Of a stretch of 21,706 nucleotides of DNA, positions 9,515 through 20,296 are shown piece by piece (the first letter of the stretch is position 1; every line of letters starts with the position of its first letter). The position numbers and the translations under genes are program-made. The stretch spans positions 1 through 21,706 of the forward strand of contig JADNYV010000565.1 of the NCBI GenBank assembly GCA_015501055.1. The letters are read 5' to 3'. Source of the DNA: Mucidula mucida (taxonomy: Eukaryota > Basidiomycota > Agaricomycetes > Agaricales > Physalacriaceae). Below the pieces are notes generated by a model. That model did not search any database, was not told where the DNA came from, and saw only the letters and a list, made by a program, of their open reading frames with translations.

Positions 9515-11965
9515 ATGCTCATGAGCTCACAGACGCGAGTCGAGGAAGCTGATGTTCTCATTGTCGGCGCTGGTCCAGCAGGTCTCCTGGCTGCTCTCGC
9601 GCTTGGAAAGTATGGAGTCAAGACTGCCATCGTCGATCGCCGGTGATTTCGTTCTTGCCAATAATACTCGATTGAGCTGATGCTTCTGTTGATTGATAGA
9701 AAGCTTGGGGAGGTTTATGGGCATGCTGATGGTATACAACCGGGTACACAAGAAATGTGGCATAGTTATGGGTTGAGGGAGAAGTTGTTGCAGGAAGGCA
9801 GTCCTTTGATTGCATTTGTACGCTTCGACGCGCTCAAGTAATTTTGCTTCTTACTGATTTGGCATCAGGGTACATGGATTACGAACCCAAAATCGAATTG
9901 CATCGAGGTTTGTTTCTCAATATTAGCGCAGGCGTGATTCTAAAGTTTTGTAGCGCTTGAATCAAGGACCTGATATCTCGACTGCTGATGCTCGGTTTCC
10001 ATTTGAAGTTATCATTCCAATTGAACGAATGGAAGGTATTCTCCGCGAAGCTGCTGAGATATACGGAGTCGAAGTGCAGTACGACCTTACGCCTATCGAT
10101 ATGGATTTCAGAAGGGAGTCTAAGGATGAGTATCCTCTGAAGGTAATTTATTGGTTAGGCGCTTGACTGCGCGTCTCACAAAGGCCTCTCTAGGTGTCTT
10201 TGGTCCGCGCTGATTCAGTAGAATTGAAGAAGACCATTCAGGCCAAGTACGTGATTGGCTGTGACGGTAGGTGCCCCTTTTCATCGTCTGCTTTCCGTCT
10301 CTAACCTACTCCTGGGCAGGGGCCCGTTCGTGGGTGAGGACTTGTATTGGTCTCCAATTAGAAGTCATGGAGAAGGGTTGGTTCTATCCTCTCATTGCCT
10401 GCCATCGGTGACTCATTTCTACCGACAGAGGAGGAAGTTGTTACCTGGGGCGTCCTGGATTTCACGCCGAAAGGAAATTTCCCCGATACAAGAATCAAGA
10501 ACATCATCTCTACGCCTGTCTGTGGCATGATTGGGGTCAGTCTCGTTCTTCCTTCAACGTCGTATGGTACTTAGAATGAATGCGTACTAGTGGATCCCAC
10601 GCCCTAGAGGAACCGCTCGGATATACATACCACTGCCGCCTGGACATTCCGCATACACCGAAGAACGACTACTCTCCACTGTTCAGGAGATCGTTTCTCT
10701 GGTAACGACTAACTCATCACCGCAACGACAGATCCATTCAAATTTCCCTTAGGCAGTCAAGCCGTACGTTCTCGAAATAACTGACTGCACATGGATCAGT
10801 ACGTATACGGGTAAGTATCACCCACTTCTTCCGCAATGTTGAGTAGGGTCTAACCGCCCGTAGTTGTCCAGGCAGTGGCTACTAGCTATTCAGTTGACAA
10901 TCGGGTCTTCATTGCCGGAGATGCATGTGTGTATGCTACTCTTCCTCATGAAGTTTTCTCATAATGTACCTTAGGTCATACGCATTCGCCGAAGGCTGGA
11001 CAGGGCGCTAACGCATCGATGCGTGATACCCATAATTTGGGTCAGTGCTTCCCCGACCTTGACTCTTACATACTTATATTATCGCAGCGTGGAAATTGGC
11101 GTACGTGCTTCGTGGTTGGGCAAAACCCAGTCTGTTATCGACGTATGATGACGAACAGCGGGCCTTTGCCCGGGAGCTCATCGCCCTAGACTATGATATT
11201 GCACGAGCCTTTCAATTGGGCGGAAATGACAGCAAGTACAAGAGGTACCTGATATCTTGGGTTCACGCCGGAGACGCTAACGGCGTCACGTAGGATCTGG
11301 AACGACAAAAATCGTTTCTTGAGGTATCTCTCTGTTCCTTCGCCACCGTTTTCATCTCTCATCCCGCCTAGTGGCATTGGTGTCTTGCACTGTTCTGCCC
11401 TTACCCCAACAATCTCGCCGAGCCCCTGCGCTGGTAAATTGATTCCCGGGGAACGAGTACCACCTACTGGGATACTTCGGCTCTCAGACTGGACACCGCT
11501 TAATGTGCAAGACCTCCTGGAATCCGACTGCACGTTCAAGCTTCTCCTTTTCATCGGGGACATCACTCTGGAAGATGTCCAGACGCGCAGTGAGACTTTC
11601 GTTGGCCTCCTTAAGCACCGCCTTGTGGCGCATCCTGGTGGGGAGGAAATGCTCAAGATCCATGCCATTCTGAGGAACAAGAAGTCGGCGGTGCACTGGA
11701 CTGATGTTCCCGAAGGTCTGCGTGATCCTCTTGCGTAAGTTATTGGTATTTTTCGAAAACGGGCTAACTTTCCGATAGTGTTCATGTTGACGACATTTTG
11801 GTACCGACTTATTCAGAGAGATCTGGACTGGGCGCATATGACGACTACGGGGTCTGCACTCTCGGTGCGGCCGTACTTGTCCGGCCTGACGCCCACATCT
11901 CGATAGTCGTTCCATTGGATACTAATGGAGTTGACATGCTTACTTCGTTCCTCGACCAATTGTAG
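9515..11965 (+). CDS. class A FAD monooxygenase, phenol 2-monooxygenase type
   Basis: Fifteen exons (9515-9642, 9700-9817, 9869-9907, 9954-10142, 10194-10266, 10320-10376, 10429-10535, 10591-10701, 10753-10810, 10864-10926, 10975-11040, 11088-11244, 11294-11323, 11372-11734, 11779-11965) give 581 residues. Motifs: VLIVGAGPAGL (GxGxxG, residues 18-23), the DG motif in VIGCDGARSWVR (D182-G183), and the GD motif in FIAGDACHTHSPKAGQG (G312-D313). A long C-terminal thioredoxin-like domain follows, ending DAHISIVVPLDT. Overall order and length match fungal phenol 2-monooxygenases, which add a hydroxyl ortho to a phenol OH; the true substrate is unknown. The motif surroundings and exon pattern differ clearly from the neighbour at 6935-9108, so this is not a recent duplicate. 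An in-frame ATG at 9521 is an equally usable start. Confidence 0.93.
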
Positions 11966-13116
11966 TAACAACAAGCTACAAGTAATCTACTTTGAACCCC
12001 TTCGGCGTTCCTGGCATCCTCGGGCACAGTTCACAGAACGATAGAGTTGAATCACAAACAGATATTTGATGATTGAGGACGTTTACTACGACTTTGGCAT
12101 CACCTGTCACCCCATAACTTCATGCATCGACCAAATCTAAAAGACTGATGGTGGCGCGATGACGATCACTGTCGAGGAATTGACAGGGTTCTGATTTACA
12201 GGGTTCATCGATGCTTTAAGTCGTCTTTCCTCATGCTGCGAACAACGAGTGCCATGCACGCCCAAGGAACTCGGAGCCACGATTACATCGGCAGGAGGCA
12301 TTAGCGTTTTCGTCAGGCCCACAAATGAAATCAGAGGAAGCTCGTAAATGAAGGGCGCCCGGATCTCACCGCGGCATCAGCTGCAAACTCTATTGTCGTG
12401 GAGGTCCCTACTCTAGGGACGGCCGGTTTGCGCACTTGTACGTATACCTGTAGATGGCACCCGCTTCCTCCTAGACAAGAGGATGTAGGATGCACATCTG
12501 TGCGGCCTTGAAGCTTGAAGTCGTAACCCGTGTTGTCTGACTTCACAGACAGATTCAGATCCATCAAACAATCAGATTCTCAGCGCTAGAGCTTCTCCAA
12601 TGACACCGGTAATTGTACGCAACTGTGTTTGTATCTTCGATGTACGTATGTTCTGCGTATCCCAGTGGGGCTATCTGGCTTCCCCATCTGACAGTGCTCA
12701 GCATTACTCGCAGGGTTACCCTATGATCGGCACGTCCGATTTTGTGTTCTTCCTACAATGTCGGGTACTTATGTCATGTGCACGAAGAGCTGGGTAGGTA
12801 CATGTAGTTGGTTCTCAACAGACGACTGATGAGGTCCGCTACCTTGCGCAGATACATTTGTGGAGGCCATCCTGGCCGGAAGGCATCGCACTCCAGGTTT
12901 CTCAGGCTGTGTCTTACGCTGGAACGAGTTTTGCCTCGGATCCCAGACGTTGTTCCTAATGATTCGGATCTTTCCTGTCGGATATGGATCAGATCCACAT
13001 CGAAGTTGACTCCGGCCAAAAAGCAGGACACGATGCATTTGTCTATGTTATCTCCGTCGGAATATATAAATGGTTACACTGCTACTTCGCCTCTCTAAAT
13101 CGCAGCAAACTTCACA
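11966..13116 (+). other. long intergenic region before the UbiA gene
   Basis: No recognised gene. A + strand frame at about 12204-12347 (reading FIDALSRLSSCCEQRVPCTP onward) and another at 12362-12500 (DLTAASAANSIVVEV) look coding-like but are in different frames with no satisfying splice between them; they may be remains of a lost gene. The minus-strand frames at 12331-13038 show no family features. The right end is the UbiA promoter. Confidence 0.4.
13062..13070 (+). promoter_or_regulatory. TATA box of the UbiA gene
   Basis: ATATATAAA lies 46 bases before the ATG at 13117, leaving a short leader ending CTTCACAATG. Position and sequence fit a fungal TATA element. Confidence 0.6.
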
Positions 13117-14394
13117 ATGTCCCCAACTCAGGATAGTCATCTGCTACCGTCCGCTGAGAAGATCGCGCCTTCTCGCCGACAAGTTCTCCAGTATTACTTT
13201 CAACTGACACGCTTGCACAAGTGGCCGCTGGGAAACGTTCTCATCATCTGGCCGTGCCGTATGTGCAGTGATGCGGCTCGTTCTTGAACACTGAACGTTA
13301 CACAGTTTGGGCTATCCAAATGGTCGGATACTCCAACGGGCTTCCTGTGCAATCCCTCGCAAGAGAGACGCTGGTCTTCTCGCTTGGGAGTACACTCTTG
13401 CATAGTGCTGCGTGTGTCATTAACGACATATGCGATCGTGACTTCGATGCTCAAGTCGGTGAGTACTGTGATGATGAAATGTCAGGCAGAAAAGCCCTGA
13501 AGCCTTTAACCTCTCAGAGAGAACGAAGACTCGACCGTTGGTCACTGGCGCCGTAAGCCTCCGCGGTGCATGGTTCCTTCTCTTTCTGCTCGTCGCCTCG
13601 ACTCTCTACCTGCTGTCCTTTGCCAATTCAACTGCGTATGCTTCTCTTGTCCATTTACTACTATACTTCCTAACTAATTATGTGCGATAAAAGGATACTA
13701 TGTGGCCTCTTCGGCGTGTTCCCATTACATGCGTTATATCCACTAATGAAGAGGTGGACCTGGTGGCCGCAAGCTTGGCTTGGTATGTTTTCGCATAGCA
13801 TGCCTGGTTCTTTCAGTTTTCATTTTGATTATCAGGTCTTGCCATGAATTGGGGCTTCCCAACTGCGTGGCTCTACCTCTCGCCGGACATTTCGAGCTTG
13901 AACGTCGTGTACGTTATATTCCCTGGTTTGGTGTGGTAAGTTGGAGTGCCTCCCAATGTTTTTTCGTCGGCCATCACTGACACCCACCATGTAGTTGGAC
14001 TATTGTATACGACACGATATATTCCTGCCAAGATAGAAAAGATGACGTGAAAGCCGGCATAAAATCAACGGGGGTTCTCTTCGGTGACTGGGTTCGAGCG
14101 ATCCTCGCTCTTTTCTCCACAGCATTTGTGGCCTGCCTCGTAGCCGCGGGATTTGTGAATCAACAGGGACTATATTATTTCATCGTATCATGCGCAGGGA
14201 CCGCTCTTCATCTGACTTGGCAACTCACAACTTGGGACGTCGATAGCGCGAGGGATTGTGGCGCAAAATTCAAAGTGAGCAGCCGATACCAATGAGGCAG
14301 ATGATAGGCTAACCTCCCCTCTCAGGCCAATGGCGATGTCCTGGGATTGATTGTGTGGGCTGGACTTCTTCTCGATACGTACTACAAGTCGTAG
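13117..14394 (+). CDS. UbiA-family aromatic prenyltransferase
   Basis: Seven exons (13117-13258, 13306-13458, 13518-13635, 13694-13782, 13836-13935, 13995-14274, 14326-14394) give 316 residues, the usual length for the family. Both Asp-rich, Mg-diphosphate-binding motifs are intact: NDICDRDFD (residues 87-95) and YDTIYSCQDRKDD (206-218). The rest is mostly hydrophobic membrane helices (for example WFLLFLLVASTLYLL). The reaction is transfer of a prenyl group from a diphosphate to an electron-rich aromatic ring, in a membrane. The ubiquinone enzyme COQ2 is the housekeeping relative. This copy starts directly with a short cytosolic segment and no obvious mitochondrial presequence, and it sits among flavin and P450 oxidases, so a role in a secondary prenyl-phenol pathway is more likely. 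Chain length and acceptor cannot be read from sequence. Confidence 0.95.
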
Positions 14395-14677
14395 CTGTAA
14401 TTTATATGTAACACAAAGATATTCACCACATACTTATGACCAGTGCTCTTTTGACGCTAGGACTCCCTGAGAGATCTCATCAATACTAGAAACTACAGGA
14501 CCTTCTTCAGTTTATCGAGATCCCCATTAATACAGTATAACATAGCCTTGGCGTGGCGGCGCGCTCATCATAGCCTTCGCAGCTTTGGTTTCGCAACCTC
14601 CGTGCTCTTTCTTCCCTGAATCACACTTCAATGCTCATAGTAGAATCATGGGTTTTCCCAGGGGCGAACTGCATGAA

Positions 14678-16599
14678 CTAGAATGCAAAATCAGAAGGTA
14701 GTTCTTGGTACAGAGGGGCACCGACTCCTGAGTTCTGTGTTCTCCGGGTGCTGGAAGAGTTCGTCTGCGGCTCGCTACCGCCCGACAGATCGCCAGTACT
14801 GAGATGAAACGTAGATGTCGGTTCCGTGCTGTGGTTTCCCCGCATTATTTTCCGGACGTTGAGGCTTGAAATGCGCTGTTAACAACACGAGATCCACTGG
14901 AGTAGAGGAGAATCTCACGATGCGAGCACGGAGTTGGAGAAAAGCTGTAAATCCTGATTAGATCGCCGGTATGGACTCGAAGAAAGTAGGACCGAGTAGG
15001 TACCTTTCCCAATATGAAGTGGAATACAACCCAGATGAGTTTGTGAGGATAAACAAAGAACTGACGTGGACGCTCGTCACAAGCCGCTGACATCGGAGAA
15101 GAAGCGGACGTACCACAACTGTGTAGACAATTTGCACAATGCTATACTTCGCTCAGCTACGTGAACATTCCAGGTGAAGTTTCATGTCGACGCACCTCAT
15201 GATAACTCCACGAGAGGCGGCGAATATGATAAGGCGGCTAAGACTGCGATCCGTCCTAAGAGAGCGCTGTTGAGTAGCGCGAATTGCCGTCAAGCTTTCA
15301 CTAACCGTCGAGAAAATCCCAGCTGGCCGGATCTGAAGACATAACACATCATAACCATGATCAGAATTTCGACCAGCGTTGACACGACTTTCTGTGCCAG
15401 TGTAACATGCTTCAACAATGTAGTGCGTGAGTGCGGAGGGCGGAAAACAAACCGTTTCCACCTACGTTGATATCCGGCGAGACCACCGCATTGAGATCGA
15501 AACTAACAATATGACATGAGTATTCGCAGCTCGAGAAGGAATTCGAACATACACCAAACCCGTGATGGCTATCGCGGGGAGAACTCAGTCGAAAGCAGAA
15601 CGCATGCCGGGGGCACATACCTAAGCCCAAACCTGTCCACAAGCCACTACGTCAGAGCCCGCTCTCCTCACAAATGTTCAAGTTTACCCCAAGCAGAAAC
15701 CGCAAGAAAGACCTAAACAAACATAAGCGATGAATTGCTGCGGAGCTGGTGGAGAAACGAACCAATGGCAGGGAGACATACAAGTTACGACCCATCACTA
15801 GAATAGGTCAGTGGCTGAACACGAACGCGGCGGTTAAATCGCTACCGATGTAAATCTTCTCGATGAAAAATCTGGGGAGGAGTAATCAGCGGAAGTTCAA
15901 CATTCCAGGGTGACTGTTAGCACGTACAGATTGGCCACAAACGCAGTAGTATACTACAAACAAGAATTAGGATGACATTGATGTTGCTTGGGGCAATTAC
16001 ATACCGTAAAGCCTGGTTCAAGCTTCCGCCGTTCGTTAGTCGGTCCCAAAACAACACATTGGTTGTCGGAATTTACCTTCAAGGCCCTTTAACGAGGTTG
16101 GTCAGAATGAAGCGACGTTTCTTAGGAGCAGTCCATACCAGATCGGATTGAGGAGTGCTTCTGGTCCTGCCCCATACTGAAGAACAAAGTAATACCACGT
16201 CGTGTATAGCTCCAAGATCCACGACATTGTGTCCATAACACTTTGAGAGCCTTGTCAGCGCGTGCTACAACCCGACAGCGCGTATGTTCCCACCACAAGA
16301 AGATCACCTGAGAGTGAAGTCAAAGTCGTTCAATCAGAGTAGCGATGCGAAAGATGACGACGCACTGTTACAAGAGTCCATCCTTGTTCCTGTTTGTACT
16401 TGCTCAAGTACATTCCAGTTTGCAAGAGAGTGATACCGTAGAACCTGATCAAATTTGGATTCACTACATGCTCGACCCTGGAGAGAAAAGCGACGCACAC
16501 GCTTCCCAAAATCGTCGCGATCACGAACTGCCCGAATGTATCTCGAATATCAAGCGGAGTCTCGGCCGCGGGGTCGACATCTTGGAGGCTGGAAGACAA
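14678..16599 (-). CDS. DUF6534-type 7-TM membrane protein, 19 or more exons
   Basis: Phase-consistent exons, in transcript order: 16599(or further 5')-16499, 16444-16366, 16307-16294, 16240-16139, 16086-16077, 16022-16005, 15953-15928, 15871-15846, 15797-15763, 15712-15688, 15632-15621, 15568-15553, 15502-15466, 15391-15306, 15255-15196, 15141-15114, 15060-15004, 14944-14919 and 14864-14678, about 314 residues. Typical DUF6534 landmarks: an N-terminal DIRDTFGQFVIATILGS then FYGITLLQTGMYLSKYK, TTAFVANLFFIEKIYIVMGR, RTDRSLSRLIIFAASRGVIM, and the near-terminal LGKLFSNSVLASLNVRK followed by a Ser/Thr-rich polar tail. This family of basidiomycete multi-pass proteins has no established function. 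It is convergent with the UbiA gene, 283 bases apart. The start codon is not resolved: the first exon is open upstream but lacks an in-frame ATG, so a further 5' exon is likely. Confidence 0.8.
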
Positions 16600-16720
16600 G
16601 AACGATTGTCCTGACGCAGGGAGAGGTGGGCGTAGCGCTCTAAAGATTCCCTGTTTATGTCATGTTCCGTTGTGCGAAGACCCGGTCCAAAGGGTCTATC
16701 ACTCCTGGTGTTGATGGCAG

Positions 16721-16734
16721 GCTATCATGATAGC
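16721..16734. repeat. 14-bp perfect palindrome
   Basis: GCTATCATGATAGC is its own reverse complement. It lies about 120 bases upstream of the first visible DUF6534 exon and could be a dimeric regulator site. A related, imperfect CTATCATGATA occurs at about 86-96. A chance origin is possible. Confidence 0.4.
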
Positions 16735-17064
16735 GAACACGGAGATTTCTCAGAAGCTGCTCGAAGCCATCAAAGAGTTCATCACAGATGGTAGGCGCGG
16801 AAAATGCAGAAGGCAATGGCAGCACTCCAGCGTGCCTGACATCTACAAGGAAGCCTAATGTAAGATGAGAACGAACTTCTCATAAGCCGTGCTTTGGCCG
16901 TGGTCGGTGATGATAGACGAAAGGGCTGGAAGGACCTGGGAACGTTAAGAAACGCTGGTCCTTACGGCCTCATGCACGCTCTTGACCTGGGTCTCATCAG
17001 CCCCATGTTCCTGTTGGGAACTTTTGCTGCTCCGACGAGCTCGTGCGTCCTTCTTCGCCTCTGA
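16727..17064 (+). CDS. hypothetical 87-residue protein, unrecognised
   Basis: Exons 16727-16790 and 16865-17064 join in phase across a 74-nt GTAGGC...AAG intron. The product begins MIANTEISQKLLEAIKEFI, continues with a charged helical part (around DDRRKGWKDLGTLRNAG) and ends with a hydrophobic stretch (LGLISPMFLLGTFAAP). I recognise no family. It looks coding because helix-like periodicity continues across the splice, but the intron is longer than most here and the acceptor is weak. It could instead be a fragment of a dead gene, since it is opposite in strand to both neighbours. Confidence 0.3.
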
Positions 17065-17290
17065 TTGGAACCTTAAATCCATAAGTCAAACCTCATTTAG
17101 TTGTTCGGTTCGTACAAACTCATCACTGTCCCGAGCTGTGAAGTACTGGTCATAGTATACAAGCAGAATCTCTCGAGAATCCAGGACGTATCATAGATTC
17201 GCAGACACCTCATCTGTCGTCTACATGTTGCTAAAGGAAAACGGGCCGGACAGGTCCGATGATGAAAGGGAGATGCGCGTGGGTCAAGAA

Positions 17291-19263
17291 CTAAAACTTG
17301 AACCCACCACAAAGACTCATGAGGTTGCTTGGGTCGTAGCGTCGCTTGATCCGGCGCAATCGTGGTAAGTGACCACCGTACATTTTCTCCAATGGAGTGT
17401 CCGCAGGCGAAATGTTAGGGTACATGGAGACTCCGCTCAAGTCTTGCTTCTGAGAAATCGCATGCTGAGCGAGACGGTCGCCGCTATCCTCCATCGCACC
17501 CAATATGGTTTTATCATCAGCCGCATCATTCCACAAAGCCCAGCCGTTAACAGGTTGCTGCCGAACCGAGCGATTAGCAGGCCAAGCGGATTCTGGCCCA
17601 TGCTCCAGGAAGTCAGGAAGATTGTGCCATATCATGTACATCACGAACGACGCCGACAAGGATGTGGCGGTTGCGCCGAGAGTCTATATAATTGTAAGCC
17701 CGCAGCAGGATAAAACTGGCAGAGCATGTACCTGCGTTTCTTCGGCTAATGCATCAAGCATGGATACGGTAAGCGCTTGTACCGGAGAATCGTCGAATGC
17801 GAAACTTGAGCGGTGCTTTGAGATAAAATTCAGACGTGTAGGACTCGAGCTCACCGTGTCCCAAAAGCCTGTGGGCTCCCCAGAGTCAGAACAGTCGTGA
17901 AGTTCATTACTGAAGGCGTCCCAGCCAGCCCAGGGATGGACAAAATCTCGTCGAAGACACCAGACGGCGGGGTGGGTCCATTGTAGAACACAGTCGTCTC
18001 AAAGCTGAGCTAACAAGAACTCAGTTGCAACATATGCGTCCAGACGAGGAAAGCAGACCGAGGAGTTTTGATAGCGATACTGAACAATGAGGTTGGCTTT
18101 GGGGTCTTGAGTTGCGGAAAAGAAGTTCGCGATGGCGGCGTTGAAAGGCTCGACAGATGATCCAGGTATTAGTAGTTCCCCGGCCTGTCAAGATACTAAT
18201 GTCAGAGCGGTGTAGCGGAGCTAATTGGGCCATTACCCAAACTTCGCCCTGTGGATATGTCTTGAGGGTAAAACTGGTGACTATACCCTATCCAGAACGT
18301 TAGACGTATCGAGAGGTTTGAGAGAGACGTTGACAGACAAAGTTATTGAAGCCACCCTGACGACAGATGAGCAACGATAACACTAGTGCAACAATCACAC
18401 ATACTTTGAGCGCGAAAAATAGATCCTTATCGTCCTCCGTAACGGAAGTCACCGTTCCATTTGGTAACACAAGGTTAAAGGCAACCACACTATCAATCGT
18501 TTCCCCATATTGGTTGGAGAGATAATTAACGCCTGTGAAGAACATGCGTTAGCGTCTTTCTCATGTCAGGATCCGTCAAAGTACCTCCTCCAAGAATAAA
18601 ACCCGAAATACCGACTCCAAGGGCTCTAGAGCCCAGTGCATTTCGATTTAATGGCACCAATAGGTTATAAATGTCATCCCAAACAAGACCAGCTCCAGCC
18701 GTCACATATGTTGTAGATTCGTCGTATAGAAGTTCTGTGAATCGAGACATGGCAATTTGAACGCCGCGCGTCGAGGAAAAGCCTAGATTGGATGTGTGGC
18801 CACCGCCCTTGACCTGTGGGGGGCGTTAGTTGGATTCAACGAGGTACGCGAGATGAACGTCTGACAGCGAAAGGGGGTCGGTATTTGCTCAGTGCCTGAA
18901 GCTGTTCATGGACGTGAATGGAAAAACATTTAATTCCCAAGTTATGGTCCGTACAATGAGAGACACGTCCTCGTCCGTCCCGGGCTCGACTGAACAAGTG
19001 GAGTTTTGCGTGCTAGAAACCATGAAGTGCGCGTTGTCGGCAGTGTACTCTTCAGAGCCTAGTATGCACCAAGTACGTCAACGATATCGCAGAGACGACA
19101 TGTCCATACCAGGATAATACACCCCAGAAGCTGATGATACAGACTTGGCGATCTTACGACACGCGGAGAGCGCAGGAGATACGTCGCCAGAGGCATAGAC
19201 GCTATACGTTGAGGCCAGAAACGCCGATACGAGGCCCGACCACCAAGTTCCAAGGAGTAGCAT
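17291..19263 (-). CDS. secreted BBE-type FAD-linked oxidase
   Basis: Eleven exons, in transcript order: 19263-19110, 19058-18955, 18901-18866, 18813-18585, 18532-18405, 18356-18339, 18287-18237, 18184-18059, 18009-17855, 17804-17732 and 17683-17291, giving 488 residues. A signal peptide is visible (MLLLGTWWSGLVSAFLAS). The FAD-binding domain has KGGGHTSN, whose His104 is the expected covalent flavin anchor, then GVGISGFILGGG and GGFNNFGIVTSFTLKTYP. The C-terminus has the BBE signature YGGHLPRLRRIKRRYDPSN and ends CGGFKF. The second, Cys anchor of bicovalent members is absent (Arg in LGSRALGVG), so flavin attachment should be through His only. These oxidases pass two electrons to O2; in prenyl-phenol pathways relatives oxidise alcohols or hydroquinones or drive ring closure of a prenyl chain. 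Its neighbours suggest a late oxidative step. Confidence 0.94.
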
Positions 19264-19300
19264 TAGAAGCGCGAGTTGGGAGTGCCATAAGCCATGACCG

Positions 19301-19310
19301 GTATTTTAAG
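19301..19310 (-). promoter_or_regulatory. TATA-like element of the BBE oxidase gene
   Basis: On the minus strand CTTAAAATAC lies about 40 bases before the ATG at 19263. It is AT-rich in a mixed context and in the right place, though not a consensus TATA box. Confidence 0.35.
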
Positions 19311-19725
19311 GCTTGACGAGATCAGGCACGCGACATTACCGAGACTGATCGCGTACAATGGCAAAGGCGCGCGCCACATGCTCTCATATGGTTAGTACAC
19401 TGTTCAGTGTCCCTCAACTGTCAACGTATCAGAATGAAACTCAGCAGGGATATCGGAGATGCAGCGGGGCGTTTCCGTACGTCGGCTCAGCAATGAGAAA
19501 TCTTAACTCCATATCGTAGACTCGGAGTCAGGGTACGATGAGCGAAGGCTACGAAGTTGGAGGCTGCGGGACCTTGTCATGATGGATACAAAAATACACA
19601 CTCAATGAGATGTTCAGAGGGAGTGGCATCATGTGGACAGAACGCGAGCCATGAGGCCACAACGTCCTGTCAAGATGAGGCGATGATGGTGGAAGATCTT
19701 CTGAAAAAAGTCGCTAATTGAAATT

Positions 19726-19735
19726 ATCACGTGAT
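19726..19735. promoter_or_regulatory. palindromic E-box ATCACGTGAT
   Basis: A 10-bp perfect palindrome centred on CACGTG, the core site of bHLH regulators, sits about 460 bases upstream of the BBE start. It is suggestive only; CACGTG cores also occur near 1427 and 4003. Confidence 0.3.
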
Positions 19736-20296
19736 CACATCGGAATCATCACCGACCTCCCGAGTAGGCCGGGAAGCCGGGAGCGCGTGCTGGAGCGATA
19801 GCGGCGCGCATATGAGATTCGGTATGAGAACAGTGTCAAGGACATTCAGAACACTGAACAGCGGAAGAGAAAGCGAGAGGGCCAACGCTTATCAACGCCA
19901 CACTAAATTTTGTACGTTTACGTTGTTTGCATTTTTAACTTATATCGACCTGAGCGCACAGCAGCAGAAAGCGGAAGGGGGCGACCTCGAAAGTCCATGA
20001 ATAATCGGGAGCAAACCTCTATCGTAGTTCGCGCGCTGAGAAGAGTTAATGAAAGGATATTAACAGTGGGCCGCCGTCAGTCGAACTCCTAACTGTGGCG
20101 GCTTCTCATCCCAACATCAGTCTCTTGGAACGTGCGAACTCTGTATAGTGCTGCCCGTAGGTTACAATCTCACCGGAGGAGTGCGAGTCGCTCGGATGTA
20201 CTCCTTATCATCAAAGCATCAGTGTACTCTCAAAGTTCTCGAACACGCGTATAGCATCAAAGAATTCCTGTTCCAATCATTCGCTTCTTCGCCGCG

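Larger units (their letters stand above)
16600..17290. other. gap between DUF6534 gene and BBE oxidase gene
   Basis: This is the upstream (promoter) side of the DUF6534 gene and the 3' flank of the BBE gene, both on the minus strand. It contains a perfect 14-bp palindrome (16721-16734) and a small two-exon + strand reading frame (16727-17064), listed separately. Confidence 0.5.
19264..20296. other. intergenic region between BBE oxidase and P450 genes
   Basis: About 1 kb with no gene I can support; open frames such as 19731-20000 and 20148-20384 (+) have no family features. The left end holds the BBE promoter, with a TATA-like element, and a 10-bp CACGTG palindrome lies further upstream. Confidence 0.45.

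Noticed and set aside
12769..13038. Minus-strand frames of 85-89 residues upstream of the UbiA gene
   Set aside because: They overlap each other in different frames, show no domain or splice continuation, and lie in the probable UbiA promoter.
14845..15642. Three separate minus-strand frames as independent small genes
   Set aside because: Parts of them are exons of the single DUF6534 gene; the rest is intron read-through.
18021..18233. 70-residue minus-strand frame within the oxidase locus
   Set aside because: It is in the wrong frame relative to the BBE exons and is explained as a shadow.
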